Positions 57,153 to 64,000 of a DNA stretch of 64,000 bases are shown piece by piece (position 1 is the first letter of the stretch; the number at the start of each line of letters is the position of its first letter). Source of the DNA: Cycas panzhihuaensis. Lineage: Eukaryota; Cycadophyta. The notes below the pieces were generated by a model. That model ran no database searches and had not been told where the DNA came from. It saw only the letters and a program-made list of their open reading frames with translations. Location: NCBI GenBank assembly GCA_023213395.1, contig CM041465.1, positions 50,041,741 through 50,105,740 on the forward strand, given 5' to 3'. Made by a program: the position numbers and the translations under genes.

Positions 57153-58774
57153 GGATCCCAGTTATTATTCCTTTTTTTGCCTTGCTCAAAAGGATGTAAA
57201 TAAATTAAAAAATCAAGACATATAATTGTAGTGGTATAAAGAATAAGTCAAGAGGGAACAATAGTATAGCTCAAGGAGTATATCCAAATGATGTTTTTTT
57301 AAAGAAAATGATTAACTGCCTAAAATTTATGTTATTAGATGGACTTTGGTCACTTCTACATATGAGATATCTTAATGTTATAAATGGATGAAGAAAGAAT
57401 AATTCACAAATCATTTATCTACAAACTTACAAACAAAGGGAAGAATGAATGATAAGGAACAAACCTTTACATGTGAATCTTGTAACTTCACATTTGAGAC
57501 ATTAGATAAACAAACCCATGCACTTATTTATGAAGATATAGGTAAAAAATAATAAAGGAGAAACAAAGTACATAAAGAAGCACCCAACCCCATAAATACA
57601 AAATGCAAGTAGAAATAACAAAAATACATAGGAATCTATCCTTGAACCTATGAATACACATAACACATAGTAATGAATAGATTTAAATAATAAATTATTT
57701 CCCAACCATATTAAATTTGTATGTGCCAATTGACATGCCAACTTAACAAGCAAAGAAGGGCCCAGAACAATCCTTAGCAATAATTTTCATATTACAAGTA
57801 ATACAAGCATGATAAAAGTATTAAAGTCTTCAAAGGAAGAAGCTACCAGCTCAATGGCTAGATTAAAAGGACATGAAATTGATGGACAAGGATCATCTTA
57901 GATGGATCCAAATGCAACATAGAGTGCACTTTACTCTAGTATAATGATTATACCAAAACATAGATTTGAAGGAGAAGGGTGGTTGCTTGCTAGAAAGAGG
58001 ACAGTTTTTAACTATTAGGGGACTTCTTGACATGAAGCTCTTCTTGTTACAATTTTTTCTATTCATTATTCATTAGCAAATTGTAAAAAGATTACAAAAT
58101 AATTTTCAAAAAATATCATTATACCATTTAAGAGTATTAATGGGTTTTATCTTAGATCTCGTTATATATAGTATATATGCTTCAATGGGCTATTTGATAT
58201 AGAACTCTTTATGTTGATAATTTGAAGTACTTTTGTGTGGTTTAACCAATTAAGTTTCTTCACTATTATCAAGATTTTAATTATTTTGAGTTTAATATGT
58301 AGGTCATCCCATATTAAATCTATTTATATTCAAGAAATCCATGTCATATGCTATTAGATTAATTTAGATCTACTGATATCTTTGGTTTGTAACATTTGTA
58401 GATGCAACTTATGTAAATCAATCTAGTTCCTTTGATTAAGTGATTTGTTTCTCATTTCAATTTTTAAAACCTTGAGTTATACTTATCTGCCATATCCTTT
58501 TTATCATTTTCTTTTCTCTACAATTCTATTTCATTACCTTTTCTTTTTACTGGATTCAAATATATATTTTTAACCTTTTTTATGCTCTCAAAATATTCAT
58601 TGAGAGCTCTTGTAGTGATTGTTATTTGTGTTGTTTATAATGTACTTTAATGTATTATACAAACTAGTCAATATATTATAGATATGAACATTTTATAGTT
58701 ATGTAGTTATCCCTTTATCTTTTGTATTAACTCATTAGAACACTTCATAGACCAAAGGCTTATAAATTAATTCC
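57153..58774 (+). repeat. 3' LTR of gypsy E (uninterrupted)
   Basis: Whole copy of the repeat that is split at 41290/53703. The equivalent of the D insertion point, tttttaactattagggg, lies at about 58008-58024. Preceded by the purine tract aacaaaagaaagga. Terminal dinucleotides are not clear. Confidence 0.8.
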
Positions 58775-60650
58775 TAGGTAGGAACAAAGACAACAGTCGA
58801 CAACGATGGAAGAAGATCAATGAAGGTAGAAAATGATGAACAAAAGATAAATGAACATGAAAAGAAAGATCCCTTTTTCTCTTTGTTTTCCAACTAAATC
58901 CTCTACATTTCATGACTTAGTTTTCCATCATTAATGCCATCCAATCTTCATAGGTGGTTCTACCTTGTTATGGTTGCATCAAAGTCTGTAGTTATGGTAG
59001 TCAGAGTAACTATTTTGTGTCTTCTTATTTAAGTCCTTCCCCAAAAATATCTTTGCATAGGTGCCTTTATTCATCCTTCTTCTCACCTAGGCATGTTGAT
59101 GCCTTCAATATGTACTCAATAAATTTGATTTGGTATTAATCATTCCATTGGTGCATTGGTTCTGGGTCAATATGTGAAGGTTTGCGAGTTGCACCTTCTC
59201 TTAGTTTCCATGTGATCTTAGTACTTGGGCTAATTATACATGTTACATTTGCATGGAGAATTTATTATTCTTATTTGAGAATGTTTATTTGAAATCAAGG
59301 TTTCTAATGCCTCTAAAATAAATTGAATTTGTCCTATGATGAATTAGTTATAGTCAATCTTATAGAGCATAGGAATTGAGATTTTTCCCTTGCAAGCTCT
59401 TCATATTTGAATTTTCATAATTTTATGTACTTATGTTTGAACTCAAGAAGCCATTTGAGAGGGTATGAGGGGAGGTTCATTGTTTGCACCTCTGTTTCGT
59501 GATTTTACACTTTTTCATATGAACTTTATTATTCATTAGCTTACTTGTGGGGTTGAGAAGGGATTAATTGTAACCTATGTTCCTTCTTTTTGTAGTTTTA
59601 GAACTCATTCCTTATGTTTTTGCTCCCAATGGCCTACTTGTAAAATTACAAGGAGTTTCTTCTTCTCAAGTCTTATTTTGCCACTTCAATATTTTGGTTT
59701 TGTAACTATACTTAGGGCTTGCATGTTATTTAGCATGAGAATGATGATAGCTATGATGTCATTTTGTAACTTTACAACTAGATGTCTAAAGGGTTTGACT
59801 CACTATCTTATTAACAAAAATATGAGACTCTCCCTTTGTATCCTCTATTTCGTAGTGTCAAAGTTGACTCTATGAGTACCCATACTTCATGACTTGATTA
59901 CAAGTTTGTGAAGGATTCTTTACATTCTCTTGACTTTACAATTTTGTAATTAATACTTTCTAACTCTCCCTTTGGCAACTTACTTACAAGATTATGAAAT
60001 GCATTATACTCACAACTTATCTTCATAATTTCATAACCTATATTCTCTAAGTCTTTACTTGATATTTAAAGTGAAAATTTATGAAAAGTCTCTTACTTAG
60101 AAAAAATCAACTTGGAGGTCTACTTCAAGTTTTTATAACTTCTTTCTCATATATCTATTTTTAGTGATCCCTCACTTGTTGGAAAGTTAAAAACCTCATC
60201 CTTAGCAAAACATATGTTGCTCAATCAAATTTTACTTTTTAAAGAAGTTAAGTAGGTCTTTGTATCTAGCATCTACCCTTATATTTATTTTTTCCCTCTG
60301 TTCTTACCATATTTATATTATGTGGTCCTTGATTTATACTACCCATCTAAGTAATTCAGATGCTTTTGTATTCTGCCAATAATAAACAAAGAGTAATTTT
60401 TACATTGAATGAAGTGTTGAAAAAAAAAAGATAAATGACTTAGATTGAGATAGAGTTCAACCTAAACATAAAACTACTTACTAAGTTAAAAAACTAAAAT
60501 GGTGCATCCTTATCCCTGGTGAAATATAAATTGTGTGCCTACCTCACATAGAATAAATAAAACTAGAAAAGAAATGTTACATTTTTTGCATTTACTAATA
60601 TTATGGTCTGACCATGGTTAGTTAAGGAATTAGGTCATTACAATCAGCAT
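58775..60650. other. AT-rich sequence between gypsy E and gypsy H
   Basis: No recognised gene. It shows loosely repeated strings around attttgtaact, atttcataac and aattttgtaatt every 50-100 bp between about 59400 and 60020, possibly a decayed tandem array. Short open frames (58954-59139, 59678-59875) have no motif. Confidence 0.45.
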
Positions 60651-61190
60651 TCTCAAGCTACAACTTAGTATTTAATTTTTTTTATAGCATTTGCCAAAAA
60701 TAACTAAAAAATCTTATATCCTTATTTGAAGTAATGGTTCTTAATAAACTATAAAGTCTTATAGTCTCTTTGTAAAATAAATCTATGATTCTACTTGCAT
60801 CATTTGTCTTCTCATATGGTAGAATATATATCATCTTAGAGTAATAATCTATAACCACAAAAATAGAAGCATTTCCATGTTGTGTGGTAGGTAATTGAAA
60901 CATAACATCCATTTGAAATATTAACCTAAGGTTTTATAGAAATTGATAAAGGTTGATACAAACCTATATTTTGAGATTGATCCTTGGCTAATTGATAAAC
61001 TCTACATCCATCCATAAATTTAGTAATTTTCCTTTAGATTTTAGGCCAAAAATACCTTTTGTCTAGTAGTGCATAAGTCTTGTCTTGATTAAAATGATGT
61101 CTAAGACCTCTATAATGCAACTCATGAATGATGTTTTCTCTCATTGAGCTATCAAGTATACATAGGTTTTCACCTCTAAATAGGTAACCT
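60651..61190 (-). pseudogene. Integrase, gypsy H
   Basis: The open part 60682-60912 reads MDVMFQLPTTQHGNASIFVV, IDYYSKMIYILPYEK, ITSNKDIRFFSYFWQML: the gypsy core (M-D-F-x-x-G-L-P, V-V-D-x-x-S-K-M, S-D-R-D-x-x-F-x-S-x-F-W), with the second Asp as Asn. Upstream frames show the GYLFRGENLC and MDGCRVYQLAK-like zinc region. Confidence 0.85.
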
Positions 61191-61379
61191 TCATGTAAAA
61201 AGTAGTTGATAAAATTTATTCTCTAGGCACTAATAAATTTTTCAAATCACTTTGTTAAAGTCTTTATCTTGAGCATAACTTTCTTTGATTATTTCAAAAC
61301 CTATGACCTCATTTTGCACTATAGTAAGTAATATATCTCTTATACTAAGTGCATCTTCTACCTAATTAGATTTTCTAGA

Positions 61380-61890
61380 TTTATATTTAATTATAAAGGA
61401 ATAACTCTAAATATATTCCACCCATTTCATATGCTAGTACTAAAGCTTACTTTGTGAATTAATAAAACTCAAAGCTTAGTGATTTGTGTAGAAAGCAAAT
61501 TTCTTAGGAAGTAAACAATGTCTCTAAAATTTTAATGCTTGCATTAAAGTGTAAAACTATATATCATATTTGGAATATCTCTTATTCTCTTCATTTAGCT
61601 TCTTACTAAAAAAAAGTAATTGGTCTTTCTTCTTAACTAAGCACAACATTAACGCCTACCTTTAATATATCACACTTAACTTAAAAGCTTTGTTAAAATC
61701 TAGTAACCCTAATATTACCACCTATGTGATATTTCTCTTTAATAACTCAAAGCTTACTTAGGCTTCTCTTATCCACCTGAATATACTTCTCTTATTACAA
61801 TCTATAATCAATGCAATGATACCACTAACTTTTTAAATGAATTTTCTATAAAAACTTGCCATACCATAGAAACTTCTAACCCTAATGATG
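61380..61890 (-). pseudogene. RNase H, gypsy H
   Basis: VRSFYGMASFYRKFI (family F-L-G-L-x-x-Y-Y-R-x-F-I), VVLS.EERPITFF (G-A-V-L-x-Q-x-x-x-P-I-x-F), LFTS.EICFLHKSLSFEFY (H-Y-L-L-x-x-E-F-x-L-x-x-D-H-x-x-L) appear in order on the minus strand, with stops and frame changes. Confidence 0.75.
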
Positions 61891-61959
61891 CTAATTAGAA
61901 TTGCTCATTCAATCATAGCTCTTACCTTTATAGAATATATTGATAGTCCCTTATGCAAG

Positions 61960-62565
61960 ATAAGAAATCTTAACTCTTCTTGAGATTCACATATAGCTTC
62001 TCCTTTTCAAAGTAGATCAAAGACCATTTGCAAATGTATTAAGTATTCCTCCTTAAAATTTTTAAATATTAATGTGCATCAAAGTAAATGACAATAAACT
62101 TGATAAGATATGGCTTCAATACTGTGTGTATCAACCTCATAAATACCTAAATTGCATGACCAACCATTCATTCAGGCCATCTTTAGTCTTAAATACAATC
62201 TTCTATTTATTTCCTTCCCAAATATAAATAAGATGATAACCACTTCAAAGATCAGTCTTTGTAAAATGCTTTCCTCCTCCCAACATGTTTATCAAATCAT
62301 CCATTCTTAGTTAAGGAAAATAATACCCAGTGGTTATGTTATTGATGGGTCTTGAATCAATGCATATTCTATAAGACCCATGATTCTTTAGGATAAGTAA
62401 GGTAGATATAGAATGTATACTTAAGTTTACCCTCAATAAACCCTTATCCAATAATTCTTGAACCTACCTATTAATTTCTTCATACTCTTGAGGACTTAAT
62501 CTATTTGGTGCTTTATTATAAAACTTTTATTTAGGAATTAGATCAAGGTGATAAGTAACATCCTT
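61960..62565 (-). pseudogene. Reverse transcriptase, gypsy H
   Basis: Minus-strand blocks: KAPNRLSPQEYEEINR, VQELLDKGLLR, LLILKNHGSYRICIDSRPIN, NITTGYYFP, LRMDDLINMLGGGKHFTKTDL, SGYHLIYIWEGNK, KIVFKTKDGLNEWLVMQF. These are the gypsy RT fingers and palm, including the first catalytic Asp (TDL). The YxDD block is lost in decay. Confidence 0.88.
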
Positions 62566-62828
62566 AAATTGGGCAAAACCTTATGGTAACTCTTTAGGCA
62601 TGTTGGGATAATACCTAATATACTTTTGTTAACGTGCACCTAAGGCCCCTCAAAGCCACCTTTGGAGCTCCATAAGGTACCTCAGGCCATATAACAGCTA
62701 CCACAAGCCACCCAAGATGCTGACAGATCATTATTAAAGTATATACTCATTTATTACTTATTATTTTTTAATACTAATTAAAATTTTGATAGGTTAGGTT
62801 GAGGCACTTGCTGCATCCCCAAATTCAC

Positions 62829-62840
62829 TTATAAAAGGGG
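62829..62840 (+). promoter_or_regulatory. Probable TATA box of the element I LTR
   Basis: ttataaaagggg lies about 230 bp into the LTR, upstream of the primer-like site, where a U3 promoter is expected. It matches the plant TATA consensus closely. Confidence 0.55.
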
Positions 62841-62962
62841 TGGGAATACCTCCTTAGTGTTTTTTAACACCACCCTTGAATCAATTAGAGATATTAAGTC
62901 AATTTGAGCTACAATGCACTTACCAAGTTAATCATCCTGCTTTGCACCTCACACATCCTTCA

Positions 62963-62980
62963 TTTAGTATTAGAGTGCCA
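62963..62980 (+). other. Primer binding site candidate of element I
   Basis: TAGTATTAGAGTGCCAGG corresponds to the Met-tRNA PBS TGGTATTAGAG with G-to-A at position 2. It follows a plausible LTR end. Confidence 0.55.
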
Positions 62981-64000
62981 GGTTGACTTCCGTGTGATAT
63001 TCACGGCTATTATTTTATGTCGTATGGTATGTATATAATATTATATTAAAGATTATTAAGGTTTTACCTTATAAAATTATTGATTACATTGTCATTATTT
63101 TTATATGTGTTCATATATTATTTGACACCCTAGTTCTCTATTGCTCACCTACATTCATCTCACTCTTGCTTCTTATAGAATGATCAGAACTATACCATAT
63201 GACTACTCGTTATGATCATGTCTGAGTGCTCCACCTAGTAGTGAAGACCATTTATTTTTTAATCCATCCATTTGAGAGATATCTCTTTCTCTGAGCCTTT
63301 ACCTCTCTTAGTTTCTTGCATGTTTTTTAGTAAATCTAAATTATTTTTTCTTATTCGAGCTTCATTGGTATTTGTAAGAGCCTTTCACCCACTCCTAGTG
63401 CCTAAAAAAGGAGCTTTGAGGTAGTTTAGGGCTACATCTGGCTTTGTTCCTCTTTGTATAGTCTATGAAGACCCTTAGACTTTGGCAGCTTCATTCTCAT
63501 AAACTAGAGTATCTTTCATAGTGTCGTTTATACCAAGACCTCCCTCTCTGTGTTGCACCCCCCCATCTACAATTTTGTGGAGTTTGATAACTGTTTGAAG
63601 TATTTTCAAGGCTCTAGAACCTCTCTAAGTTTGTGCACCCTCCTCTAAGTCCGTGAGCAAAAATCCCATCTCTAAGGTCATTTTCTAGTCGTGTTTCATC
63701 TCTAGTTCCATTGTTAGCATTGTATCTGACATGTTACTTTTTCTTATTCTTCTTCTCCATGTTACTGCAAACATCGAGAAAGTTACAAACACCATCATTT
63801 TATTTATAATTTAATTTTTATTTTATTAAAGTTTATAAAAAAATTAATTGTATTGTATATTAATTTGTGTCCATTGACTTTAGCCCCTATTTCAGTCACT
63901 TTGACCCCTCATATAACCTCGGTCTTCAACGAAAAAGGGGTTTGAACCTCAAATTTTATAAATTATTTTAAATTACTTTTGGTTTTAAAAGAAATTAGCT
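62981..64000. other. Leader of element I, no coding recognised
   Basis: About 1 kb of mixed composition without a recognised domain, ending in AT-rich sequence at the window edge. It contains a short C run near 63559. Confidence 0.5.

Larger units (their letters stand above)
40417..58774 (+). mobile_element. Gypsy E: degraded Tat-type Ty3/gypsy element, 5' LTR split by copia D
   Basis: Two related segments of about 1.6 kb flank a 2.7-kb internal region. The left one is interrupted by copia D (40417-41290 plus 53703-54466), the right one is whole (57153-58774). The internal region has gypsy gag, an archaeal-type RNase H remnant and an integrase N-terminal remnant, all on the plus strand; most of pol is deleted. 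The purine tract aacaaaagaaagga before the right copy supports a plus orientation. No target duplication was established. Confidence 0.75.
60651..62600 (-). mobile_element. Gypsy H: minus-strand Ty3/gypsy fragment (RT to integrase)
   Basis: Reading leftwards: RT, RNase H, integrase zinc region, integrase core. It is truncated at about 60650 in the integrase core and at 62600 by the LTR of element I. The RT wording (RPINNI, YYFP, MDDL) is of the chromovirus type rather than Tat. Gag and protease are absent. Confidence 0.82.
62601..64000 (+). mobile_element. Element I: LTR and leader of a plus-strand LTR retrotransposon
   Basis: An LTR beginning TGTTGGGATAATACC at 62601 cuts into gypsy H. It has a TATA-type promoter, and about 360 bp on there is a primer-site-like sequence (TAGTATTAGAGTGCCAGG near 62963). 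The rest, to the window end, is leader without recognised coding. Family (copia or gypsy) cannot be told here; the coding region lies beyond 64000. Confidence 0.65.

Noticed and set aside
1-64000. CRISPR arrays, tRNA or rRNA genes, bacterial operons
   Set aside because: No regular repeat-spacer array and no cloverleaf or rRNA blocks were noticed; all coding is eukaryotic retrotransposon type.

Overview
The window is intergenic DNA of a large, repeat-rich plant genome. No intact host gene was found. Almost everything identifiable is an LTR retrotransposon or a fragment of one: Ty1/copia elements using initiator-Met-tRNA-type primer sites, Ty3/gypsy elements including two of the plant Tat type (gag-pol plus an extra archaeal-type RNase H), and a captured piece of plant-like NADP-isocitrate dehydrogenase. 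The species cannot be named from this sequence.

Layout. 1-3.33 kb: 5' part of a minus-strand element (J) with two tandem gag domains, a primer site and a short LTR. 3.33-5.23 kb: minus-strand copia B (integrase and gag). 5.23-8.74 kb: AT-rich, unassigned. 8.74-13.85 kb: plus-strand copia C, ending in a probable 3' LTR. 13.85-38.12 kb: complete minus-strand copia A with 434/435-bp LTRs, split inside its reverse transcriptase by a complete 16.8-kb plus-strand Tat-type gypsy, T (15.41-32.25 kb). 38.46-39.91 kb: copia G RT-RNase H. 40.42-58.77 kb: degraded Tat-type gypsy E, whose 5' LTR is split by copia D (41.29-53.70 kb), whose gag is split by minus-strand copia F (42.18-49.86 kb), whose leader holds the isocitrate dehydrogenase fragment. 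58.8-60.65 kb: unassigned. 60.65-62.60 kb: minus-strand gypsy H (integrase to RT). 62.60 kb to the end: LTR and leader of a further plus-strand element, I, that leaves the window.

History. Two nests are readable: C<-A<-T, and E<-D<-F(+ICDH). Target-site duplications support T (gtata/c), A (gata) and F (attat). The D insertion is supported by an uninterrupted second copy of its target, the other E LTR. By eye, LTR pairs of T and A differ by about 7%, and those of D and E by about 20% or more.

Decay. Coding remnants are killed mainly by C-to-T/G-to-A transitions. The T gag-pol frame runs 6.7 kb without a net frameshift but has 17 internal stops, each explainable by one transition. Zinc-knuckle cysteines in B, D and F have become tyrosines. 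T also carries a large antisense ORF remnant that resembles the plant mobile domain. Nothing here is expected to encode an active protein.
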